DNA of 64,000 nt from Candidatus Blochmannia vicinus (lineage in GTDB: Bacteria > Pseudomonadota > Gammaproteobacteria > Enterobacterales > Enterobacteriaceae): assembly GCF_023586525.1 (NCBI RefSeq), contig NZ_CP097763.1, positions 496,001-560,000 on the forward strand. Direction: 5' to 3'. Made by a program: the position numbers and the translations under genes. The notes under the pieces are model-generated. The model worked only from the letters and a program-made list of their open reading frames with translations, was not told the DNA's origin and did no database searches. Below, one piece after another: positions 53,578 to 62,551 of this stretch (its first letter is position 1; each line of letters opens with the position of its first letter).

Positions 53578-54770
53578 GAGTATTAAAAGAAAAAATTATT
53601 AATCACTTATTAAAATCGCATAAAAAAAAATTATCACATATTGATGTATTATATGATCGTCTGTTTTTTTGGTTTGTATTGGGATTAATTTGTATTGGTT
53701 TTATTATCATTAGTTCAGGATCGATTCCTATTGGAATACGATTAGTGAATGATCCATACTATTTCATAAAGCGTGTAATTATTTATTATAGTATAACATT
53801 CCTATTATCTGTAGTTATTTTAAGAATACCAATGATAATTTGGCAGAATTATAGTTTTATAATGTTATTGTATAGTTACATAACGTTAATAATAGCATTA
53901 ATATTAAATAATTCCACTAATGGAGCGTCACGTTGGATAATGTTGGGTTCGTTATGTATTCAACCTGCAGAATTATCAAAGTTGTTTTTTATTTGCTATC
54001 TTTCCAATTATTTAACGCGTAAATCAAAAGAAATACGTGCTAATTTTTGGGATATATCTAAACCCATAGTAATCATGATACTATTAGCTATATTATTATT
54101 AGCGCAACCTGATTTTGGTAGTATTATTATTCTATTTATTACCACTTTGTCTATATTATTTCTTTTCGGAGCCAAATTATGGCAGTTAGCATTGATTTTT
54201 GTATCTAATATATTTTTAATTGCATTATTGATTGTAATTAAACCGTATCGTATACAACGTATACTTACATTTTGGGATCCATGGAAAGATCCATTTGGCA
54301 GTGGTTATCAATTAACTCAATCATTAATGGCATTTGGTCGCGGAAAATGTTTTGGAGAAGGATTAGGAAATTCTATACTTAAGTTAGAATATTTACCTGA
54401 AGCTCACACTGATTTTATTTTTTCTATCCTTGCAGAAGAATTAGGATATTTTGGAGCAATTTTAGTATTGTTTATGTTATTTATAGTTGTGTTTCGTGCC
54501 ATGACTATTGGATATAGCGCTTTGAATATTAATCATAGATTTTCTGGTATTTTGGCTTGTTCTATCAGTATTTGGTTTGGATTACAAATATTTATCAATA
54601 TAGGAACTGTTAGCGGAATATTACCCACTAAGGGGTTAACATTACCGTTTATTAGCTATGGAGGGTCTAGTTTTTTAGCTACAGTAATGGCAAGCATGCT
54701 GTTATTAAGAATAGATTTTGAAACACGTTTATCTAAAGATCAAGCTTTTTTGAAGAGCACGAAAAAATGA
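53574..54770 (+). CDS. ftsW: Septal peptidoglycan glycosyltransferase FtsW
   Basis: FtsW is the SEDS-family polymerase that works with FtsI at the septum. The 398-aa protein (E. coli 414) has about ten membrane segments and the signatures [58 protein letters not shown] and [15 protein letters not shown]. It overlaps murD and murG by 4 bp each, pointing to a single polycistronic message. Confidence 0.96.
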   Translation: MRVLKEKIINHLLKSHKKKLSHIDVLYDRLFFWFVLGLICIGFIIISSGSIPIGIRLVNDPYYFIKRVIIYYSITFLLSVVILRIPMIIWQNYSFIMLLYSYITLIIALILNNSTNGASRWIMLGSLCIQPAELSKLFFICYLSNYLTRKSKEIRANFWDISKPIVIMILLAILLLAQPDFGSIIILFITTLSILFLFGAKLWQLALIFVSNIFLIALLIVIKPYRIQRILTFWDPWKDPFGSGYQLTQSLMAFGRGKCFGEGLGNSILKLEYLPEAHTDFIFSILAEELGYFGAILVLFMLFIVVFRAMTIGYSALNINHRFSGILACSISIWFGLQIFINIGTVSGILPTKGLTLPFISYGGSSFLATVMASMLLLRIDFETRLSKDQAFLKSTKK

Positions 54771-55834
54771 ATCAAAAAAAAAGAATTTTGATAGTAGCAG
54801 GTGGTAGTGGAGGGCATGTATTTCCAGGATTGTCAGTAGCTCATTACTTGATTGATAATGGATATCAAGTTGTTTGGCTGGGTACTGCAGATCGTATTGA
54901 AGCTAAACTAGTTCCCAAATATGGTATTGATATTAAATTTATTCGTATTAAAAGGTGGCATGGCGAAAAATTACACATCAAGTGTATAATGCCGTTATAT
55001 ATTTGCTTAGCAGTATATCAAGCACGGAAAATTATAAAACATTGGAAACCTGATATAGTCTTAGGAATGGGTGGATATGTCTCTGGTCCTAGTGGATTAG
55101 CAGCATGGACGTGTGGTATTCCGTTAATAATACACGAACAAAATAGAATTATTGGTTTAACTAATCGGTATTTATCAATATTTGCTGCAAAAGTATTACA
55201 GGGATTTCCTAATACCTTTCCTAATGCTAAAATAGTAGGAAACCCAATACGACAAACAATATTGGCAATTCCAAATCCAGTTCAACGATGGCAAGGCCGT
55301 GTCGGCCCTATTCGTGTTTTGGTCGTTGGAGGTAGTCAAGGGGCTCATATATTAAACAAAATTATTCCAAACATGGCAGAAAAATTATCTAATAAACTGA
55401 TCATATGGCATCAAGTTGGAGAGCAAGATTTCAAAAAAGTAAAATGGGCTTACCAAAAAATAAAACAAAACTCTCATAAAATTGTAAAATTTATTGATGA
55501 TATAGCTCAAGCATATTCTTGGGCAGATATATTGATTTCTCGCGCTGGTGCATTAACAGTAAGCGAAGTGTCGGTCGTAGGATTGCCGGCAATATTTGTA
55601 CCTTTTATACATCATAAAGACCGTCAACAATATTGGAATGCTATGCCTTTAGTACAAGTAGGAGCAGCAAAAATTATTGAACAGAAAAACTTTACAAGTG
55701 ATTATGTTAGTACAGTGCTAGAATCTTGGGACAGAAAAACATTATGCAGTATGGCTCAACGCGCTAGAGGTGTGGCTATGCCTAATGCAACCCAACAAGT
55801 TTCTAAACTAATAATTGAATATTTAAAAAAATAA
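54767..55834 (+). CDS. murG: UDP-GlcNAc:lipid I N-acetylglucosaminyltransferase MurG
   Basis: MurG adds GlcNAc to lipid I to make lipid II on the cytoplasmic membrane face. It is 355 aa, the same length as in E. coli. Seen: [58 protein letters not shown] and the UDP-GlcNAc-binding [22 protein letters not shown] region. The start overlaps the ftsW stop. Confidence 0.97.
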   Translation: MNQKKRILIVAGGSGGHVFPGLSVAHYLIDNGYQVVWLGTADRIEAKLVPKYGIDIKFIRIKRWHGEKLHIKCIMPLYICLAVYQARKIIKHWKPDIVLGMGGYVSGPSGLAAWTCGIPLIIHEQNRIIGLTNRYLSIFAAKVLQGFPNTFPNAKIVGNPIRQTILAIPNPVQRWQGRVGPIRVLVVGGSQGAHILNKIIPNMAEKLSNKLIIWHQVGEQDFKKVKWAYQKIKQNSHKIVKFIDDIAQAYSWADILISRAGALTVSEVSVVGLPAIFVPFIHHKDRQQYWNAMPLVQVGAAKIIEQKNFTSDYVSTVLESWDRKTLCSMAQRARGVAMPNATQQVSKLIIEYLKK

Positions 55835-55886
55835 ATATACTAATAATTTCAATTTTTGATATATAGAAAATATTAAAATATATTGA

Positions 55887-57332
55887 ATGGATATGCCTAA
55901 TATACCATTATTTACATCAAGAGATGTTATGTTAATAATGAATCATATCAAAAAAATACATTTTGTTGGAATCGGTGGAACTGGTATGTGCGGCATTGCA
56001 GAAGTATTAATGTATGAAGGTTATGATATTACTGGTTCTGATATTGTACATAATAATGCGACCCGTCACTTACTTGAGATAGGGGTAAAAATTTATTTTG
56101 GCCATAAGTATAGTAATATAAATAACGCTAATGTTATCGTCATATCTAGTGCTATTACTCCAAATAATCCGGAAATTTTAGCTGCGAGACAAGCTCGAAT
56201 TCCTATTATTAAACGAATAGAAATGTTATCTGAACTCATGAGATTTAAATATGGAATAGCTGTTTCTGGAACGCATGGAAAGACTACTACTACAGCAATG
56301 ATAGCTAATATTTATACTGAGTCAGGGTTAAATCCAACTTTTATAAACGGAGGTGTAGTAAAATCGGAAGGTGCGCATGCTCGCCTTGGATATAGTCGTT
56401 ATTTAATCGTAGAAGCAGACGAAAGTGATGGTTCATTTTTGCATTTACATCCCATAGTAGAGGTAATTACTAATATTGATACTGATCATATAAATGCATA
56501 TCAAGGTAATCTCAAATGTCTTAAAAAAGCATTTATTAGTTTTCTGCATAATCTACCATTTTATGGACATGCTGTGGTTTGCATTGATGATCCCATAATT
56601 TGTGAGATTTTACCCAAGATTAATAGAAAAATTATCACTTATGGTTTTAATAAGAATGCTGATTTACATGTTTTTGATTATCATCAAAATATAGAAAAAA
56701 GTAGTTTTACTGTATTACGTCCAAATAAATCAAAATTAAAGGTAACTTTAAATGTCCCTGGTTGCCATAACGCACTTAATGCTACGGCTGCTATTGCTGT
56801 AGCAACTGAAGAAGGAATTAGTGATGAACATATTCTTAAAACTATGTTATATTTTCAAGGAACGCAACGACGTTTTGAAAATCTAGGTCATTATCCTTTA
56901 AATAAAATAAATCGTCAAATAGGAGAATTTATATTAATAGATGACTATGGACATCATCCTGCTGAGTTATATGCTACTATTACAACAGCTCGAATTGGAT
57001 GGCCTGATAGACGATTAATTATGGTATTTCAACCTCATAGGTATACACGTATAAAAGAATTATACAATGATTTCGTTAATGTACTTTCTAATGTAGATAT
57101 TCTTTTAATACTAGATGTTTATTCTGCTGGTGAAACACCTATTTTAGGAGCAGACAGTCAATCTCTGTGTTGTACCATTCGTAAACATGGGAAAATTAAT
57201 CCAATATTTATATCAAGCACGCAGATGTTATCAGATATACTAACTCAATTCTTGAAAAATAATGATTTGCTCTTAATTCAAGGAGCAGGTACAGTTAGTG
57301 AGATTGTGCGCGAATTAATCATTAAAAAATAA
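55887..57332 (+). CDS. murC: UDP-MurNAc-L-alanine ligase
   Basis: MurC adds L-alanine to UDP-MurNAc, the first amino-acid step of the stem peptide. The 481-aa product (E. coli 491) has IHFVGIGGTGMCGIAEVL, AVSGTHGKTTTTAMIA, VEADESDGSFLHL, PGCHNALNATAAIAVA and DDYGHHPAELYAT. The ATG at 55887 leaves an N-terminal lead of the same length as in E. coli; no clear ribosome site is visible, and ATG 55893 is an alternative. ddlB, which follows murC in E. coli, is deleted; ftsQ comes after 119 bp. Confidence 0.96.
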   Translation: MDMPNIPLFTSRDVMLIMNHIKKIHFVGIGGTGMCGIAEVLMYEGYDITGSDIVHNNATRHLLEIGVKIYFGHKYSNINNANVIVISSAITPNNPEILAARQARIPIIKRIEMLSELMRFKYGIAVSGTHGKTTTTAMIANIYTESGLNPTFINGGVVKSEGAHARLGYSRYLIVEADESDGSFLHLHPIVEVITNIDTDHINAYQGNLKCLKKAFISFLHNLPFYGHAVVCIDDPIICEILPKINRKIITYGFNKNADLHVFDYHQNIEKSSFTVLRPNKSKLKVTLNVPGCHNALNATAAIAVATEEGISDEHILKTMLYFQGTQRRFENLGHYPLNKINRQIGEFILIDDYGHHPAELYATITTARIGWPDRRLIMVFQPHRYTRIKELYNDFVNVLSNVDILLILDVYSAGETPILGADSQSLCCTIRKHGKINPIFISSTQMLSDILTQFLKNNDLLLIQGAGTVSEIVRELIIKK

Positions 57333-57438
57333 CAATATATATATAAAATTATCATAATAAACAGTATAAAATATAAGTATGCATGAGATAACAATAAATT
57401 TTATGATAGTAAAATCATGAAAATAAATAGATCACTAA

Positions 57439-57456
57439 AACACTGCAGGCAGTGTT
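57439..57456 (+). promoter_or_regulatory. Small hairpin over the ftsQ start
   Basis: AACACTGC (57439-57446) and GCAGTGTT (57449-57456) form a perfect 8-bp inverted repeat around AG. It contains the putative ftsQ GTG start (57452) in one arm and the only AGG-like ribosome site in the loop, so the RNA hairpin could limit FtsQ translation. Confidence 0.4.
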
Positions 57457-58267
57457 AAACACACGTAAAAACACAATAACTAAACATAGTTTAAAGCTAG
57501 GCAGGTATTATCAATTTCGTTATTCATTATTAGATTGGATATTATTAATTATCGCTGTAATTGGTGTTATTTGGATTTTTTATTGTATAAAAACATGGAT
57601 TTATAATTCTTGTCGCTATCCTGTATCTTATATAATAGTAACTGGAAATCGTCGTTATACTACTAATACAGATATTAATCGAATAATAATAAAATTAGGC
57701 GCATTAGGTACATTTATAACTCAGGATATTAATATTATTCAAAAAGAAATTGAATATTTACCATGGATTCAGCAAGTGAGTATAAGGAAGCAATGGCCAG
57801 ACACGTTAAAGCTACACATAGTAGAGTATGTTCCATTAGCGTACTGGAATAATTCACAAACCATTAGTGTAGCAGGAACTATTTTTAGTATACCTAAAGA
57901 ATACCAAAATCAAGATAACGACACAAAAATTCCATATCTATATGGACCAAAAGGCAGTGAAAAAGCTGTATTAACTAATTACCACATATTTAATGCAATA
58001 TTAAAGTCTAACACATTTCAAATAAAATCAATACAAATGGATATACGTTATTCATGGGAACTGATTTTACAAGATAATATTCATCTAAAATTAGGTAGAA
58101 ATAATATAATCGAACGATTATATTATTTCATTAAAATTTATCCTGTTCTTCTTCAAGAAATTAATAACAATAATAAATATATTGATTATATAGATTTACG
58201 TTATCAATCAGGATTTGCTATAAGATGGATTTCCAATTCGATTACTCCCGTGCTTTATAATAAATAA
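57452..58267 (+). CDS. ftsQ: Cell division protein FtsQ
   Basis: FtsQ is a bitopic divisome protein that recruits FtsLB and later proteins. At 271 aa (E. coli 276) it has a basic cytoplasmic tail, one membrane segment (about 28-46), a POTRA domain beginning VSYIIVTGNRRYTTNTDIN, and a beta domain (WIQQVSIRKQWPDTLKLHI and VEYVPLAYWN). The sequence is among the more divergent in the cluster. The start is GTG at 57452; no ATG in frame fits. It sits where ddlB would precede it in E. coli. Confidence 0.93.
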   Translation: MLNTRKNTITKHSLKLGRYYQFRYSLLDWILLIIAVIGVIWIFYCIKTWIYNSCRYPVSYIIVTGNRRYTTNTDINRIIIKLGALGTFITQDINIIQKEIEYLPWIQQVSIRKQWPDTLKLHIVEYVPLAYWNNSQTISVAGTIFSIPKEYQNQDNDTKIPYLYGPKGSEKAVLTNYHIFNAILKSNTFQIKSIQMDIRYSWELILQDNIHLKLGRNNIIERLYYFIKIYPVLLQEINNNNKYIDYIDLRYQSGFAIRWISNSITPVLYNK

Positions 58268-58296
58268 AGAAAAAATAAATAAGGGCAAATACAAAT

Positions 58297-59553
58297 ATGA
58301 TCAAAACTTCAGATAAAAAATTACTAGTAGGATTAGAAATTGGCACAGCTAAGGTTACTACAATGGTAGGTGAAGTTTTGCCCGATGGAATAATAAATAT
58401 TGTTGGATTAGGATATTGTCCATCGCGTGGTATGGATAAAGGAGGAGTAAATAATTTGGAGTCAGTAATAAAATGTGTACAATATTCTATTAATCAAGCA
58501 GAATTAATGGCAGGCTGTCAAATTTCATCTGTTTATCTTTCTTTATCTGGAAAACATATTAGTTGTAAAAATGAAATAGGTATGGTACCTATTTCAGAAG
58601 AAGAGGTAACACAATCAGATGTGGATAATGTGGTGCATATAGCTAAATCAGTTAAAATACGTGATGAACATCGAATATTACACGTCATTCCACAGAATTA
58701 TGCTATTGATTATCAAGAAGGGATAAAAAATCCAGTTGGATTATCTGGGGTTAGAATGCAAGCTAAAGTCCATTTGATTACTTGCCATAATGATATGGCT
58801 AAGAATATTGTTAAAGCAGTAGAGCGATGTGGATTGCAGGTAGATCAACTGATATTTTCCGGATTGGCATCAAGTTATGCTGTCTTAACAGAAGATGAGC
58901 GTGAGTTAGGCGTCTGCGTTGTAGATCTTGGTGGTGGTACAATGGATATAGCAATATATACTGCTGGAGCTTTACGTCATACTAAGGTTATTCCATATGC
59001 TGGAAATGTAGTTACTAGTGATATTGCCTATGCTTTTGGAACACCATTGTCTGATGCAGAAATAATTAAGATACGTTATGGTTGTGCTTTAGAATCTTTA
59101 ATTAGCAAGGGAGAAAATATAGAAGTGCCAAGTGTTGGAGGTAGACCCCCTCGTATTTTACAACGTCATATGTTAGCAGAAATAATCGAGCCTCGATATA
59201 TTGAGTTAATGATGTTAGTTAATCAAGAAATACTACAATTGCAATCACAACTTCGCCAAATCAATATTAAACATCATCTTGCAGCAGGTATTGTGTTAAC
59301 TGGTGGAGCATCTCTTATAGACGGATTGTCAGCTTGTGCGCAAAAAGTATTTCATACCCAAGTTCGCATTGCGTCTTCCATCAACACGAATGGAATAATA
59401 GATGATGTCAAAAATCCACAGTATTCTACTGTTATTGGATTGTTACATTATGGAAAAGAATCTCATTTAAACAATGAGATAGATATAGAAAAAGGAATAA
59501 CAATTAAAGGTTGGATAAAAAAAATGAATAATTGGTTAAAAAAAGAATTTTAA
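58297..59553 (+). CDS. ftsA: Cell division protein FtsA
   Basis: FtsA is the actin-like protein that tethers FtsZ to the membrane. The 418-aa protein (E. coli 420) shows LVGLEIGTAKVTTMVGEV (phosphate 1), the 1C domain, VVDLGGGTMDIAIY, LTGGASLIDG, and a C-terminal amphipathic membrane-targeting helix GWIKKMNNWLKKEF almost identical in kind to that of E. coli. It lies between ftsQ and ftsZ as usual, with 78 bp before ftsZ. Confidence 0.97.
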   Translation: MIKTSDKKLLVGLEIGTAKVTTMVGEVLPDGIINIVGLGYCPSRGMDKGGVNNLESVIKCVQYSINQAELMAGCQISSVYLSLSGKHISCKNEIGMVPISEEEVTQSDVDNVVHIAKSVKIRDEHRILHVIPQNYAIDYQEGIKNPVGLSGVRMQAKVHLITCHNDMAKNIVKAVERCGLQVDQLIFSGLASSYAVLTEDERELGVCVVDLGGGTMDIAIYTAGALRHTKVIPYAGNVVTSDIAYAFGTPLSDAEIIKIRYGCALESLISKGENIEVPSVGGRPPRILQRHMLAEIIEPRYIELMMLVNQEILQLQSQLRQINIKHHLAAGIVLTGGASLIDGLSACAQKVFHTQVRIASSINTNGIIDDVKNPQYSTVIGLLHYGKESHLNNEIDIEKGITIKGWIKKMNNWLKKEF

Positions 59554-59631
59554 AATTTTTATAAATATAAAAATATGCTAAATCCGTTAAAAATTTATTT
59601 TTAAAATAATTGAAGTAATATGGAGAAAACT

Positions 59632-60798
59632 ATGTTTGAACCAATGGAATTAACTAGTGACGCGGTAATTAAAGTTGTAGGTATTGGCGGAGGCGGCAGT
59701 AATGCAGTTGAGCATATGTTGCGTGAACGTATTGAAGGCGTAGATTTTTTTGCTGTTAATACTGATGCTCAAGCCTTAAGAAAGATGACAATAGGTCAAA
59801 CCATCCAAATTGGTAGTTCTATTACTAAAGGATTAGGGGCAGGTGCTAATCCAGAAATTGGTCGTAACTCTGCAGAAGAAGATCGTGATGTATTAAAAGC
59901 CACTATAGAAGGTGCAGATATGGTTTTTATCGCCGCAGGGATGGGTGGAGGAACTGGAACAGGAGCAGCTCCGATAGTAGCCGAAGTGGCTAAAGATTTA
60001 GGTATTTTAACTGTAGCTGTAGTTACTAAACCTTTTAATTTTGAAGGGAAAAAACGTATGGTGTTTGCTGAACAAGGAATTTCTGAACTATCTAAATATG
60101 TAGATTCACTTATAACGATTCCAAACGATAAATTATTGAAAGTTTTAGGACGAGGTATATCATTATTAGATGCATTTAGTGCTGCCAATGATGTATTAAA
60201 AGGGGCAGTTCAAGGTATTGCGGAATTAATTACTCGACCCGGTTTAATGAATGTAGATTTTGCAGATGTACGCACAGTAATGTCGGAAATGGGGTACGCC
60301 ATGATGGGAGCTGGAGTAGGATGTGGAGACGATAGAGCAGAAGAAGCATCCGAATTAGCTATTGCTAGTCCTTTATTAGAAGATATTGATTTGTCTGGAG
60401 CGCGTGGTGTTTTAGTAAATATTACTTCTGGTTTAGATCTACGATTAGATGAATTTGAAACTGTGGGCAATACTATACGTTCTTTTGCTTCTGATAATGC
60501 AACGGTAGTAATAGGTACTGCTTTAGATCCAGATATAAATAACGAATTACGCGTTACTGTGGTTGCAACAGGAATCGGTATTGATAAGCGTTCAGATGCT
60601 ATTCGATCAAATATTAAAGAAGAAAAAAAAATAGTACAAAATAACCATTATCATAATCGTTCTTCTCAAAGAGTATCTACCTTTTTCAAGGAATCTAGGC
60701 ATACATCATCCGCTACAGTTAATCAGCAGAATACAACTATTGATAAGGATACAGATTATTTAGATATTCCTGCTTTTTTAAGAAAACAAGAAGATTAA
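59632..60798 (+). CDS. ftsZ: Cell division protein FtsZ
   Basis: FtsZ is the tubulin-like GTPase of the Z ring. From the ATG at 59632 (MFEPMELTSDAVIKVVG) it has 388 residues (E. coli 383), with GGGGSNAVEHM, the GTP signature AGMGGGTGTGAAP, the T7 loop NVDFADVRTVM, a variable Asn/Ser-rich linker, and the C-terminal peptide DYLDIPAFLRKQED that binds FtsA and ZipA. GGAG lies 6 bp before this ATG; an in-frame ATG at 59620 would contain that site and is rejected. Confidence 0.98.
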   Translation: MFEPMELTSDAVIKVVGIGGGGSNAVEHMLRERIEGVDFFAVNTDAQALRKMTIGQTIQIGSSITKGLGAGANPEIGRNSAEEDRDVLKATIEGADMVFIAAGMGGGTGTGAAPIVAEVAKDLGILTVAVVTKPFNFEGKKRMVFAEQGISELSKYVDSLITIPNDKLLKVLGRGISLLDAFSAANDVLKGAVQGIAELITRPGLMNVDFADVRTVMSEMGYAMMGAGVGCGDDRAEEASELAIASPLLEDIDLSGARGVLVNITSGLDLRLDEFETVGNTIRSFASDNATVVIGTALDPDINNELRVTVVATGIGIDKRSDAIRSNIKEEKKIVQNNHYHNRSSQRVSTFFKESRHTSSATVNQQNTTIDKDTDYLDIPAFLRKQED

Positions 60799-60900
60799 AT
60801 TAAAGATAATATTGATAAACAATCTTCATAAAAATACAAATATATATCTATATAATTTTTTTGATATAGTGATGGCATAATAATTACATGAGATAATATC

Positions 60901-61794
60901 ATGATAAAACAACGAACATTAAAACGCGTTGTACAAATTACTGGAGTAGGGTTACATACTGGTAAAAAAGTGACATTAACTTTGCGCCCTACTGCAGCAA
61001 ATACTGGTATCATTTATCGTCGTACTGATTTATATCCTCCTGTAGATCTTCAAGTTAATATTAAATCAGTAGGGAGCACTGCGTTATGTACATGTTTGAT
61101 TAATGAATACGGTACTCAAATTTTTACTGTTGAACATTTAAGTGCTGCTCAAGCAGGATTAGGTGTTGATAATATTATTATAGAATTGAATGCTCCTGAA
61201 GTACCAATAATGGACGGTAGTGCTAACCCTTTTGTATGTTTATTATTAGATGCTGGAATAGAAGAACTTAACAGCGCTAAAAAATTTATCCGATTAAAAC
61301 AAACTGTACGTGTTGAAGATGGTGATAAGTGGGCTGAATTAAGACCATTTGATGGGTTTACGCTTGATTTTACTATTGATTTTGATCATCCAGCTATTAA
61401 CGTTAATACGCAGCATTGTTTTTTTAATTTTTCTTCAGAATCTTTTGTTCATAATATTAGTCGAGCACGTACTTTTGGTTTTATGCGTGATGTAAAAGAT
61501 TTACAATCTCGTGGATTTGCTTTAGGAGGAAGCTTCAATTCAGCTATAATAATTGATGATGATCGCGTACTTAATGAAGATGGATTGCGTTTTGACGATG
61601 AATTTGTTCGGCATAAAATGCTTGATGCTATTGGTGATCTATTTATGTGCGGACACAACCTTATCGGTTCTTTTATTGCTTTTAAATCTGGGCATACCCT
61701 AAATAATAAATTATTAAAAACCGTTTTATCGTGCCAAGAGTCATGGGAAATCGCTACTTTTTCTAAAGCGTCTGACCTACCTTTATTATTTTAG
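60901..61794 (+). CDS. lpxC: UDP-3-O-acyl-N-acetylglucosamine deacetylase
   Basis: LpxC is the zinc deacetylase that commits precursors to lipid A. At 297 aa (E. coli 305) it keeps [27 protein letters not shown] with the first zinc His, the second half zinc/catalytic region [16 protein letters not shown], and [10 protein letters not shown]. The short C-terminal tail that targets E. coli LpxC to FtsH (ending LA) is missing here, as the protein stops at DLPLLF. Loss of that degron suggests loss of regulated turnover (inference). Confidence 0.96.
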   Translation: MIKQRTLKRVVQITGVGLHTGKKVTLTLRPTAANTGIIYRRTDLYPPVDLQVNIKSVGSTALCTCLINEYGTQIFTVEHLSAAQAGLGVDNIIIELNAPEVPIMDGSANPFVCLLLDAGIEELNSAKKFIRLKQTVRVEDGDKWAELRPFDGFTLDFTIDFDHPAINVNTQHCFFNFSSESFVHNISRARTFGFMRDVKDLQSRGFALGGSFNSAIIIDDDRVLNEDGLRFDDEFVRHKMLDAIGDLFMCGHNLIGSFIAFKSGHTLNNKLLKTVLSCQESWEIATFSKASDLPLLF

Positions 61795-62551
61795 ATATCT
61801 ATTCATATTTAAAAATATAAAATATGACAATATCAATCATAAATTTTAACACATAAATATATCCGACTTGTTTAAGATAAACCCATTATTTACTCATTAT
61901 TACTATTTAATTCTTTAAAAATTTTATTGTGTTACTACATATACAGTTATTCTATAAACCATATATTCTAATTTGTTAAATAAAAATCGAAAAATTATTT
62001 AAATTTATCTGCAATAAACATTTTTATCTTATAATATAGACAATATATACAACATCTGAGTATGGCATGTATAATTTATAAATTCAATGTAATTATGAAA
62101 ATCAGAAATACACGAGTATTTTTTGATATTTTATTTCTTTTTATTCGTATGTATGAAAATTTTTAAACTTTATTTAAATAGTTTCACATTCAGAATATCA
62201 AATATATTAATAAAATCATTAGTTGTATGTTGCACTATATAATGTGTTTAAAACACATACATAACATGTAAATTTATGTAAATAAAAATTTATGCTTATC
62301 CATGCAATTTTACTGTTTAAATATTTTCTATAAAATATTTATGTTAATCAACATGATTCATAGCATTAAATATACATTGCATGCAATTTATTCACATCTA
62401 TTTTAATAGATTGTAAAATAATATAAATTAATCACTGTTGTTAAAACGGTTAAATATATATGTATACAACAATATATCTTCAATAAGAATAATATATTGT
62501 CACGTTATTATTTGTATAATACGCCATCATTGTAATGAGATATAAATTATT
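61795..62551. other. lpxC-secA spacer (site of lost secM)
   Basis: 757 bp of AT-rich DNA with no recognisable gene. E. coli has secM here, whose arrest peptide regulates secA; neither a SecM-like frame nor its FXXXXWIXXXXGIRAGP arrest motif is seen. A small palindrome ATGTGTTT/AAACACAT lies near 62240-62256. A secA promoter must be present but I cannot single one out. Confidence 0.6.

Noticed and set aside
59796-60188. 130-codon minus-strand open frame inside ftsZ
   Set aside because: Its length follows from codon bias on the opposite strand of a conserved gene; the translation is low-complexity Ser/Pro/Ala.
62388-62396. TTATTCACA, a match to the relaxed DnaA box, and TTATCCATG near 62293
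   Set aside because: Isolated matches are expected in 64 kb of AT-rich DNA; there is no cluster of boxes, no origin-type gene neighbours and no DnaA context.
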